Origin: Krasilnikovia cinnamomea
GTDB lineage: Bacteria > Actinomycetota > Actinomycetes > Mycobacteriales > Micromonosporaceae
Direction: 5' to 3'
Length of the DNA stretch: 64,000 bases
Assembly (NCBI RefSeq): GCF_004217545.1
Contig: NZ_SHKY01000001.1
Location: 434,001 to 498,000, forward strand
This document shows positions 15,835-23,935 of the stretch, in pieces. The notes below the pieces were generated by a model. It had not been told where the DNA came from. It made no database searches and saw nothing but the letters and a program-made list of their open reading frames with translations. Each line of letters opens with the position of its first letter. Position 1 is the first letter of the stretch. The position numbers and the translations under genes are program-made.

Positions 15835-17268
15835 CTACGCCGCGGTGCCGGCGATGACGAAGCGCCCCCGGCCGAGACCCTTCGCGCGGTACATCGCGGC
15901 GTCCGCCGCCCGCAACAGCGCCGAGGGCCGCCAGGCGGCGTCGGCCTGGCCGGTGCCCGCGCCCGCGATGCCGATGCTCGTCCCGACCGAGTGCAGCGCG
16001 CCGTCGTGCGCCACCGGCGCGGCCACGTCACGCAGGATGCGCTCGGCGATCGGTACGGCCGCCGCCTCATCGAGGCCGGGCAGCACCACGACGAACTCGT
16101 CACCACCCAGCCGGGCGACCGTGTCACCGTCGCGGACGGCGGCGCTCAGCCGCTGCGACACCGCGCGCAGGATGGCGTCCCCGGCCTCGTGCCCGGCCGC
16201 GTCGTTGATCGCCTTGAAGCCGTCGAGGTCGAGGTAGAGGACCGTGGTCATCGGCGGTGCGCCGTCCAGCGCCTGGCTGAGGGCGGCCCGGTTGGCCAGC
16301 CCGGTGAGCGGATCGTGCAACGCCTGGAAGCTCAACTGCCGCTCGGCACGCTCCAGGGAGCGCAGTGCGCTGGCGAACCGGATGAACACGAACACCAGCG
16401 TGATGACGGTGGCCGTGAACAGGGCGATCCGCTCGGCCGGAACGTAGCCCTGGCGGGTGAAGGTGATGGTGGGCGCGGTGAGCAGGCCGACACCGAGGAA
16501 CCAGATGCGCGCCGGGTGCAGGGTTCGGGTGCCCTGTGCGGGCTGGGTCAGCTCGGCGCTGCCCGGATGCAGCGCGGACGCGATCAGCAACCCGTTGCTG
16601 AGCAGGATGATCCCGGTCGGGACCATGATCGCCACGGCGTCGTCCGGGATGTACGTGGTGCCGAGGTCGGCGGCGATGCGCACCACGGCCGAGGCCAGCA
16701 GCAGCCGCGTCGCGGTACCCCGTACTCCGGGCGAGAGCACGAGCAGCAGCACTCCGCCGGTGACGACGACGTCACCGAGCGGGCCCAGGATCACCAGATA
16801 GGCGTACATCGGCTCGGCCACGAGATCCGCCAGGTACGGCGAGATGAACGCGACCCAGATCGCGATGCCGATCGCGGTGGTCAGGGTCAGCATGTCCAGC
16901 ACCGCGGGGCGCAACCACCGCCCGGCCCGGCTGCGGGCCATGATGATCAGAGCCGCGCCGTACGCCACGTACCCGAGGGTCCAGAGCACCGCCTCCGCCG
17001 CCGCCGGTTCCGCCCGCCCGAGCAGCCGGGCAATCGGGTACGCGGCGTTGCCGGCCAGCCAGCACAGTTGCCCGGTCACGATCCACAGCCAGGGCCGACG
17101 GTCCGCGCGCCGACGCGGGCGCAGCGCGCACACCAGCCCGGTCACGCAGATGCCCGCGTGCGCGAGCAGGTAGACGGCGTCGCCCACGGATCCGCCGGCG
17201 GTCGCGCCGGCGGTCACCGCGGCGACCACGGTCGCGGCGATGAACAGGTGCACCGGCTGAACCCTCAC
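15835..17268 (-). CDS. Membrane-bound diguanylate cyclase (GGDEF)
   Basis: 477 residues. About nine hydrophobic helices (1-290) form a sensor module, followed by a short coiled linker and a GGDEF domain with an intact active site in RLGGDEFVVVLPG. It should make cyclic di-GMP from two GTP. There is no EAL domain. The GTG at 17268 avoids overlap with the divergent small gene at 17365 and places the first helix at the N-terminus. Confidence 0.88.
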   Translation of the reverse strand: MRVQPVHLFIAATVVAAVTAGATAGGSVGDAVYLLAHAGICVTGLVCALRPRRRADRRPWLWIVTGQLCWLAGNAAYPIARLLGRAEPAAAEAVLWTLGYVAYGAALIIMARSRAGRWLRPAVLDMLTLTTAIGIAIWVAFISPYLADLVAEPMYAYLVILGPLGDVVVTGGVLLLVLSPGVRGTATRLLLASAVVRIAADLGTTYIPDDAVAIMVPTGIILLSNGLLIASALHPGSAELTQPAQGTRTLHPARIWFLGVGLLTAPTITFTRQGYVPAERIALFTATVITLVFVFIRFASALRSLERAERQLSFQALHDPLTGLANRAALSQALDGAPPMTTVLYLDLDGFKAINDAAGHEAGDAILRAVSQRLSAAVRDGDTVARLGGDEFVVVLPGLDEAAAVPIAERILRDVAAPVAHDGALHSVGTSIGIAGAGTGQADAAWRPSALLRAADAAMYRAKGLGRGRFVIAGTAA

Positions 17269-17364
17269 GGCCGGTGTGATCGGCGACGGAACAACGGAGT
17301 TTCGCCTTGTGCCGATTTCGTGGCGCACTCCGGTGCCGCCCCGGCCCCCTCTACCGTGGTGCGC

Positions 17365-17607
17365 ATGATGACGGATCTCGCACAGCGCATCGCCGCCCGG
17401 CTCCACGAGACGCTCGACCAGCGCGTCGGCGCCGAGATCAGCGTCCAGCACGCCGAGCGCGGCCTCGCGGCGGGCGGGCCGGACTTCCCGATCATCGCGC
17501 TGACCGTGGAGGAGGTGGCCCGCATCGCGGCCCGCGTCGCCCGCGAGACCCCGGCCGCGCCGGACGCCACGCCCGGGGCCGGGCCGGGTCCGGACGCGCG
17601 CGCATGA
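17365..17607 (+). CDS. Small conserved protein coupled to a PLP enzyme
   Basis: 80 residues, soluble: a helical N-terminal half (LAQRIAARLHETLDQRV) and a second helix after EEVARIAARVARE, then a Pro/Ala-rich tail. I recognise no domain. Its stop overlaps the next start by ATGA, so it is translated together with the threonine-synthase-like gene. Confidence 0.65.
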   Translation: MMTDLAQRIAARLHETLDQRVGAEISVQHAERGLAAGGPDFPIIALTVEEVARIAARVARETPAAPDATPGAGPGPDARA

Positions 17608-18758
17608 CCGGAGATCCGGCCCTGGTCGACCGGGGCGGACGGCACTACCCGCTCGCCGAGCCGCGCTGGCGCGGAGACGACGGCTCACCACTGGCCGTCA
17701 CCGCCCTCGGCGGCCTGACCCGCGACGACCTCGACACCACCGTACGGTCGCAGTGGCGCTACGCCGCCGCGCTGCCGGTGTCCATCCGGCACCCCGTGAC
17801 CCTCGGCGAGGGGATGACCCCGCTGCTCCCGCTCCCGGTCGACGGGCTGGAGCTGATGGTCAAGCCGGAGTGGTACAACCCGACCGCGAGCTTCAAGGAC
17901 CGCGGCACCACCGTGATGATCTCGCTGCTGGCCCAGCAGGGGGTCGGTGCGGTGCTGGAGGACAGCAGCGGCAACGGCGGCTCGTCGGTCGCCGCGTACG
18001 CGGCCGCCGCGGGCATCCGGGCCACGATCCTCGCCCCGGAGGCGACCTCGCCCGCCAAGATCCAGCAGAGCCGGTTCCACGGCGCGGCGGTCGAGCTGGT
18101 GCCCGGCCCCCGGCAGGCGACCGCGGACGAGGCGGTGCGCCGCTCGGCGACGACGTTCTACGCCAGCCACAACTGGCACCCGTTCTTTCTGCAGGGCACG
18201 AAGTTGCTGGCGTACGAGATCTGGGAGGACCTGGGGTTCGCGGCGCCCGACGCGGTCGTGCTGCCCGCCGGTGCGGGCAGCCTGGTGCTGGGCTGCCACC
18301 TGGGCTTCGGCGAGCTGCTGGCCGCCGGCGCGATCCGCACCCGGCCCCGGCTGCTGGTCGCACAGCCGCGCAACTGCTCCCCGCTGGTGGCGGCGTTCGC
18401 GGCCGGTGCCGCGGAGGTCTGCCCCGGGCAGTGGAGCGCGACCGTGGCCGAGGGCACCGCGATCGCCCGGCCGGTGCGGGACCGGGAGGTGCTGCACGCC
18501 GTCCGGGCCTGCGGCGGCGACATGGCGGCGGTCGCCGAGACGGACATCGGCCCGGCCACCGCCGAACTGGCCCACCGCGGCCTGTACGCGGAGCCGACCA
18601 GCGCGATCGTGCTCCCGGCGATCCGCGAGTTCGTGCGCCGTGGCGCGCTGCGCCCCGGCGAGCGGGTCGTGGCGGTGCTGACCGGCTCGGCCTTGAAGGC
18701 CACCGACGCCGTCGCCCGGCTGCTGGCCCCGCCGGATCGCACCGCACCGTACGGGTGA
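17604..18758 (+). CDS. Threonine-synthase-like PLP enzyme
   Basis: 384 residues of the fold-type-II PLP family. The PLP lysine is in NPTASFKDRGTTV, the phosphate-binding loop is EDSSGNGGSSVAAY, and LPAGAGSLVLG supplies the second Gly-rich loop. It resembles threonine synthase, but no homoserine pathway genes are adjacent. The product could therefore be a lyase or a beta-replacement enzyme acting on another amino acid. Confidence 0.8.
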   Translation: MTGDPALVDRGGRHYPLAEPRWRGDDGSPLAVTALGGLTRDDLDTTVRSQWRYAAALPVSIRHPVTLGEGMTPLLPLPVDGLELMVKPEWYNPTASFKDRGTTVMISLLAQQGVGAVLEDSSGNGGSSVAAYAAAAGIRATILAPEATSPAKIQQSRFHGAAVELVPGPRQATADEAVRRSATTFYASHNWHPFFLQGTKLLAYEIWEDLGFAAPDAVVLPAGAGSLVLGCHLGFGELLAAGAIRTRPRLLVAQPRNCSPLVAAFAAGAAEVCPGQWSATVAEGTAIARPVRDREVLHAVRACGGDMAAVAETDIGPATAELAHRGLYAEPTSAIVLPAIREFVRRGALRPGERVVAVLTGSALKATDAVARLLAPPDRTAPYG

Positions 18759-18968
18759 CCCGTCCGGCGCCGGCGTGTCGGCGGGCGCGCTGACTCACTG
18801 TCCCTTGTAGGGTCACGCACGGTCGAGCTGAACGCGGTTCGACACCACTCCGGACCCTCCCCGGCTCCCGGTCCGGACGTTCCCCACATCACCCGAGCCG
18901 GCAGCCCGCACCCCACCGCGCCTTCGTGGCCGGTCGGGCGATGCCTGGCGCCCCCCGAAAGGACCGCA

Positions 18969-20447
18969 TTGTCAACTGTTCGAGCAGTACCGCGTTGGGC
19001 CGTGGCGGCCGGCGCGGCCGTGGCCACCGTCCTGGCCCCGGCCACCCCGGCCCTGGCCGCGGACGGCGTGACGCCGGCGACCTACACGGCGTCGCTGAAG
19101 CCCGGCGAGCACACCACGGTCACCAAGACCGTGACCACGCCGCAGATCCTGCCCAAGCCGGACGTCTACTTCCTGGCTGACACGACCGGCAGCATGGACC
19201 CGGCGCTGACCGACGTACAGTTCAACGCCGGTGCCATCCTGGGCCTGGTCAACGGCGGCGCCGCCGACGCACGCTTCGGCGCCGGCCAGTACCGCGACTT
19301 CCCCTCGTCGAGTTTCGGGTACAAGAACGACGTCGCGATCCCGGCCGCCGACGACAACGGGGCCGCCGCGAACGGGGCCATCAACGCCTGGTCCGCCGCC
19401 GAGGGCGGAGACGCCCCGGAAGCGAACCTGTACGCGCTGCACAAGCTGGTGACCCAGGCCGGATTCCGGGCCGACTCCAGCAAGATCGTGGTCTGGTTCG
19501 GCGACGCGCCCGGACACGACCCGGTGTGTTCGGCGATCTCCGGTGAGCCCGCTGGCGATCCGGACGTCACCGAGGCGTCGGTCACCGCGGAGCTGCAGGC
19601 CGCCGGGATCAGGGTGATCGCGGTGTCCAGCACCACCGGTACCCCGGACGGTCTCGACGGAGACCCGGGCCTGTCCACGGAGTACGGGGTGTGCGGCGCC
19701 CCGGGCGGCACCCCCGGCCAGGCTTCCCGGATCGCCAGCGCCACCGGCGGCCTGGTCTTCACGGACGTCAACCCCGGCGACGTGTCGACGGCCATCCTCT
19801 CCGGTCTGTCCAACCTGCCGGCGACGGTCAAGCCGGTCGCGACCTGCGACGCCGGCCTGACCGCCACCTTCGACGCCGTGGAGAAGACGGTGCCCAGCGG
19901 AAACTCGGTGACGTTCACCGAGACGCTGACCGTCGACTCCGGCGTGACCAGCGACGCCGACCTGAAGTGCGAAGTGGACTTCCAGGTCAACGGCGTTTCG
20001 GCCGGTCCGGCCTTCGTCGAGAAGAACACCATCAAGCCGATCATCAACAAGGCGCCGGTGTGCACCGCGGTGAAGGCCGACAAGGGCGCGCTGTGGCCGC
20101 CGAACCACAAGTTCGTCACCGTCTCGCTGGGCGGCGCCACCGATCCGGACGGCGACTCCACCGCGCTCACGATCACCGGGGTGACCCAGGACGAGGCGCT
20201 GAACGGCACCGGTGACGGCGACACCGGACCCGACGCCGCGTGGGTCAACGCCGCCGTCAAGGACAAGGTCCAGCTGCGTGCCGAGCGCGCCGGTACCGGC
20301 GACGGCCGGGTGTACCGGATCGCCTACTCCGTCAGCGACGGCAAGGGCGGCACCTGCACCGGAACGGCGACCGTCGGCGTACCGCACGACCAGGGTCACG
20401 GCCCGGCCGTGGACACCGCCTCGGTCGTGGTCAACTCCTTCGGCTGA
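18969..20447 (+). CDS. Secreted von Willebrand factor A domain protein
   Basis: 492 residues. A signal peptide (about 1-31) is followed by a vWA domain from about 60 with a MIDAS-type DTTGSM motif, and VVWFGDAPGHD in the core. The C-terminal half has two beta-sandwich regions (about 285-355 and 360-490) and ends with a Ser/Phe tail. It is likely an extracellular adhesion or matrix-binding protein. The TTG at 18969 is preceded by AAAGGA at 6 nt and starts just before the signal peptide. Confidence 0.8.
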   Translation: MSTVRAVPRWAVAAGAAVATVLAPATPALAADGVTPATYTASLKPGEHTTVTKTVTTPQILPKPDVYFLADTTGSMDPALTDVQFNAGAILGLVNGGAADARFGAGQYRDFPSSSFGYKNDVAIPAADDNGAAANGAINAWSAAEGGDAPEANLYALHKLVTQAGFRADSSKIVVWFGDAPGHDPVCSAISGEPAGDPDVTEASVTAELQAAGIRVIAVSSTTGTPDGLDGDPGLSTEYGVCGAPGGTPGQASRIASATGGLVFTDVNPGDVSTAILSGLSNLPATVKPVATCDAGLTATFDAVEKTVPSGNSVTFTETLTVDSGVTSDADLKCEVDFQVNGVSAGPAFVEKNTIKPIINKAPVCTAVKADKGALWPPNHKFVTVSLGGATDPDGDSTALTITGVTQDEALNGTGDGDTGPDAAWVNAAVKDKVQLRAERAGTGDGRVYRIAYSVSDGKGGTCTGTATVGVPHDQGHGPAVDTASVVVNSFG

Positions 20448-20462
20448 TCCCGGCCGATCGAT

Positions 20463-20494
20463 GCCGGGCACCGGTGATCTCACCGGTGCCCGGC
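20463..20494 (+). terminator. Strong terminator hairpin (15-bp perfect stem)
   Basis: Positions 20463-20477 and 20480-20494 are perfect reverse complements, separated by only TC. This follows the vWA gene and directly precedes a GNAT fragment. Confidence 0.8.
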
Positions 20495-20501
20495 GCGACC
20501 G

Positions 20502-20957
20502 TTGGCCACCCCTGATAACGATCCTGCCGCGGTGACCGCCGCGCGGACCCGAGACGACACCGCGGCCTTCCTCGCCGAGGCCGCGCGCGACGCCGGGGCA
20601 CAGCCCCGGACCCGGTTCGCGCTGGCCGTGCTCGACCGCGCCGGGCAGGCGCTGATCGGCTCGGTCGAACTGTCCGTCACCAGCGCGGCGCATCGGCGGG
20701 CCAGCACCGGATACGCGCTGGCCCGGCCCGCGTGGGGGCAGGGCCTGGCCACCGAGGCCGCGGCGGCGATGCTGCGCCTGGGCTTCGACCGACTCGACCT
20801 GCACAAGATCTCCGCCACCTGCGATCCGGGCAACCTCGCGTCCGGCCGCGTCCTGGAGAAGATCGGGATGCGGCGCGAAGGACACCTCCACGACCATCTG
20901 TACGTCCGGGGCCGCTGGCGCGACCGCCTGTTGTTCGCGGCGATCGCCGGGCGGTGA
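20502..20957 (+). pseudogene. 5'-truncated RimJ-type GNAT acetyltransferase
   Basis: The remaining frame encodes the central and C-terminal GNAT core: ALAVLDRAGQALIGSVEL, the acetyl-CoA loop ARPAWGQGLATEAA, and NLASGRVLEKIGMRREG. It lacks the first 35-40 residues (beta-1 and the following helix) that the family normally has. An in-frame TGA at 20475 and a strong hairpin lie just upstream, so it cannot be extended. Weak starts (TTG at 20502, GTG at 20532) remain possible, so it may still be translated. Confidence 0.55.
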
Positions 20958-20995
20958 CGCGCGCGCGGCCGCACCGTGGCGACGGGCGGGGACGG

Positions 20996-22138
20996 TCAGG
21001 AGCGCTGGCGGCGGCGCCAGAAGATCACGGCGAGCACGGCGGCACCGGCCAGCAGGATTCCCGCCGCGATGAGAGACACCGTCAGCGGGCTGGTCGCCCG
21101 GGGCAGGTCCCGGGGGTCGACCTTGGACGCCCGGACCGGCTCCTCCGGTTCCGCCGGCGCCGCCGCGCTCGACGGTGCGGCGGAAACGGGGGGCGCTTCG
21201 GGCAGCGGGGCGACGTCGGCGGTCAACGCCTGGACGACGTTCAGCCGCCCGTACCCGTAGGTGTCGTCGCGTCCCGGTGCGCCCGCGTCGTCGGCGGTCG
21301 CGGTGAGCCGGTGGACCACCTCGGCCGCGCTCATCCTCGGGTACTTGGCGCGGATCAGCGCGGCCGCGCCGCTGACCACGGCGGTGGACTCACTGGTGCC
21401 GTCGACCCGCCGGTACCCGGACTCGCTGATGCCGGTGGTGACGAGGCGGTCCCCGGGAGCGACCAGGTCGACCTGGGGGCCGGTGACCGAGAACTCGGCG
21501 ATCTTCCGGTTGGCGCTGTACGCACCGACCGTGAGCACCTCCGGATACATGCCGGGGTAGTCGCCTCCGCCCTGGCCCCGGTTGCCGGACGCAGCGACCA
21601 CCACGATGTCGTGGGCCAGGGCGGTGCGGATCGCCTCGTGCTTCGCCTCGTCGTCGGGACCACCGAAGGACATGTTGATGACGCCGGCGCGGTGCGCAAT
21701 CGCGAAGTCAACCGCCCCCTTCAGGTCCACGTTCCCCCAAGAGCCGATTTGCGTGCTGATCGGAAGGAGCTTCGCGGCGGGTGCGATGCCGAGCACGCCC
21801 GCGCCGGAACCGTGCCCGCGACCGGCGATGAGGCCCGCCATCTCGGTGCCGTGTCCATCGCTGTCATCCCGGCCGGTGGGGTCCCCCGCGTACTTGCCTC
21901 GCCGCGTGTTGTGCCCGGGCAGCACGGCCCCGGCAAGGTCACGGTGTTTCGCGTCGACGCCGGTGTCGATCAACGCGACAACGACACCCTCGCCCCGGGT
22001 GATCCGGTGCGCCTCGGCGATCTTCAGGTCCGACAGGTGCCACTGCGCGTCCCGGACACGATCGGCGGCGGCCGGCGCCGGGGACACCCCGATCAGGACC
22101 AGCGCGGTGACCGCGCCGGCCGCGATACGCCTGATCAC
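20996..22138 (-). CDS. mycP: Mycosin: type VII secretion-associated subtilisin-like protease
   Basis: 380 residues. A signal peptide (1-25) precedes an S8 domain with Asp58 (ALIDTG), His96 (SDGHGTEMAG), the oxyanion Asn in VVAASGN, and the catalytic Ser in DGTSESTAVVSG. A Pro/Ala linker, one transmembrane helix and a short RRRQRS tail complete the mycosin layout. The GTG start overlaps the stop of the PPE-like gene (GTGA). No EccB/C/D/E genes are in the window. Confidence 0.88.
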   Translation of the reverse strand: MIRRIAAGAVTALVLIGVSPAPAAADRVRDAQWHLSDLKIAEAHRITRGEGVVVALIDTGVDAKHRDLAGAVLPGHNTRRGKYAGDPTGRDDSDGHGTEMAGLIAGRGHGSGAGVLGIAPAAKLLPISTQIGSWGNVDLKGAVDFAIAHRAGVINMSFGGPDDEAKHEAIRTALAHDIVVVAASGNRGQGGGDYPGMYPEVLTVGAYSANRKIAEFSVTGPQVDLVAPGDRLVTTGISESGYRRVDGTSESTAVVSGAAALIRAKYPRMSAAEVVHRLTATADDAGAPGRDDTYGYGRLNVVQALTADVAPLPEAPPVSAAPSSAAAPAEPEEPVRASKVDPRDLPRATSPLTVSLIAAGILLAGAAVLAVIFWRRRQRS

Positions 22139-23406
22139 CGCGGGAAGCCGAGAACACCGGGCCCGGGATCGTGCCTCGCCTGGGTGGCGTCCGGGACGAT
22201 CACCGCCTGCACCCCGTCGGCCGTCGCCCACTGCTGATCGGCCTCGCCCTCCGGCATTCCGGCCCCGTCCTCGCTACGCCGGCCAGGGCGCTGTCCCGGC
22301 ACACCGAACGGCGACTGGCCCCGCCCGCCTGCCCCGTGTCCGTCGGCGCCGATCACCGCACCCGAGGGCATCCCGCGGCGCATCGGCACGGCCTGCCGGC
22401 TCGCGGCGGCACCGGGCCCGCCGGAGACACCCAGGCCACCCGGGACGCCCAGGCCACCACCCGCCGCCCCGCCGATCGCACCGGCGCCCGGAGCACCGAA
22501 CGCCCCGAGGCCACCGGCGCCCAGCATGCCGAGGGCTCCGGCGCCACCCGCGCCCGCGATCAGGCCGGCGGCTGCGTTTCCGGCACCACCGCCGATGACC
22601 GCGCCCGGCAGGGTGCCGCCGGCCGCCGATCCGCCCGGGAATCCGCCCAGGCCCTGGCCCGGCAGCGGTCCGGCCGGGGTGATGGTGGATCCGGCGAGAC
22701 CGGGGCCGACACCGGGGGACGGGTCGTGTCCCGGCATCGTGCCGGGCGCGGTGACCGCACTGTGCGGCGGCTCGCCGACGAGGACCGGATCGTGCGGCAC
22801 GGCGACCGGCAACGGCCGCGCGTGTATCGCCGCCTGGCCGGAACCGCCGCCCGGGTTACCCGGGTCACCCGGATCGACGGGGAAGTCGCCTCCGTCCTCG
22901 CCCTTGCGGATTTCCATCCTGAACAGCTGAGGTGCCCGGATCTGCGGGTTGTGATCCCGGATCGCGGCCTCCGCCTCGCGCATCACCTGCTGCGCCTGCT
23001 CGTCGTACTCGTCCTCGGCGTGGTCGATGAAGCGGGGCGTCAGGTCGTCGCTGACCTCGGCCCGGCCCTGCGACAGGGTCCGGATCGTGGTCTGCGCCGT
23101 ACTGATCGCGTCCAGCACGCCGCGCAGCCCGGCCCGGGTGTCTTCCGCACAGGTCAGGGTCTCGGCCATGGACGCGCCGAGTTCGTCGATGAGTTTCTGG
23201 AACGCCAGCGCCGACGCGTTCTTCTCCGGCGGCCACACCGCGGCCAGGTCCTCGGCGGCCTTGGCCAGCCGGCGGTGCTGTTCGCGCACGGAGGAGGCCA
23301 GACCCTCCCAGGCCAGCACCCGGTCGGCGCCGGTGCAGGCGTTCTCGCCCTTCAGCATGTCCTCGATGGCCGGCAGGTTGTAGTTGTCCCAGTTCGTCGC
23401 GCTCAC
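22135..23406 (-). CDS. PPE/WXG-like type VII secretion substrate with Gly-rich C-terminus
   Basis: 423 residues. The N-terminal 160 are helical, start with ATNWDNYNLPAIEDMLKG and contain an alpha-helical hairpin. Residues about 180-400 are Gly/Pro/Ala-rich and low in complexity (GAGGAGALGMLGAGG). It lies between an EspC-like gene and mycP with GTGA overlaps on both sides, the normal setting of ESX substrates. Confidence 0.75.
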   Translation of the reverse strand: MSATNWDNYNLPAIEDMLKGENACTGADRVLAWEGLASSVREQHRRLAKAAEDLAAVWPPEKNASALAFQKLIDELGASMAETLTCAEDTRAGLRGVLDAISTAQTTIRTLSQGRAEVSDDLTPRFIDHAEDEYDEQAQQVMREAEAAIRDHNPQIRAPQLFRMEIRKGEDGGDFPVDPGDPGNPGGGSGQAAIHARPLPVAVPHDPVLVGEPPHSAVTAPGTMPGHDPSPGVGPGLAGSTITPAGPLPGQGLGGFPGGSAAGGTLPGAVIGGGAGNAAAGLIAGAGGAGALGMLGAGGLGAFGAPGAGAIGGAAGGGLGVPGGLGVSGGPGAAASRQAVPMRRGMPSGAVIGADGHGAGGRGQSPFGVPGQRPGRRSEDGAGMPEGEADQQWATADGVQAVIVPDATQARHDPGPGVLGFPR

Positions 23407-23798
23407 AGCAGCGGCCCCCTAGTCGTCGGGTCGATCGCGACGTTCGCCATGCGGACCGCTCCGGCGATCACATCCTGGATCTTGCGCTGGGCCGCCGCGG
23501 AACTCATGTCGGACGACGCGAACATCCGAGCGATCTCGTCCGCCGCCTCGGCCAGCACGCCCGCCGCCAGGCGGTAGGCGCGCAGGTTCGCCTCGGTGTT
23601 CTCCAGGGCCTGCGCGTACCGGGTCTTGGCCTCGGTCACCACGCTGCTGGGGGTGATCCGGGCACCGAACTCCACGCCGTGACGGTGCAGTGCCGTACCC
23701 CGCTGCGCCGCCTCGGCGAAGCCGCCGTTCGCCTGGCCGCGCATCCCGTGCGCGACATCGCCGACACCGTCCGTGTCGATCTGCACTCCATCCGGCAC
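23403..23798 (-). CDS. EspC-like type VII secretion target
   Basis: 131 residues, helical, with no signal peptide (QIDTDGVGDVAHGMRG ... ENTEANLRAYRLAAGVL). It matches the short ESX-1 EspC/PE-partner type. The GTG at 23798 is preceded by GGGGAGGC. It is first in the three-gene operon, so it probably pairs with the PPE-like protein. Confidence 0.78.
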   Translation of the reverse strand: MPDGVQIDTDGVGDVAHGMRGQANGGFAEAAQRGTALHRHGVEFGARITPSSVVTEAKTRYAQALENTEANLRAYRLAAGVLAEAADEIARMFASSDMSSAAAQRKIQDVIAGAVRMANVAIDPTTRGPLL

Positions 23799-23871
23799 GC
23801 TGCCTCCCCGTTTGCCGTAGCGCCGCTGTTGATCATATCGGCGGAGTGCCGACGGCGTGGGCCCCGTCGGG

Positions 23872-23929
23872 TTGACGTATCGACGGACATCTTTGTAACT
23901 TCAGTTAGGATTATTAACTGTACGGAGGT
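23872..23929 (+). promoter_or_regulatory. Chitinase promoter with operator over the start site
   Basis: TTGACG (23872-23877), an 18-nt spacer and TAACTT (23896-23901) form the promoter. Just downstream, CAGTTA-N7-TAACTG (23902-23920) is a perfect inverted repeat covering the expected transcription start. The ribosome site GGAGGT (23924-23929) sits 6 nt before the GTG. It does not match the DasR consensus. Confidence 0.7.
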
Positions 23930-23935
23930 GTCCCG

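Noticed and set aside
23799..23935. DasR site at the chitinase promoter
   Set aside because: The inverted repeat CAGTTA-N7-TAACTG does not match the ACTGGTCTAGACCACT-type consensus.
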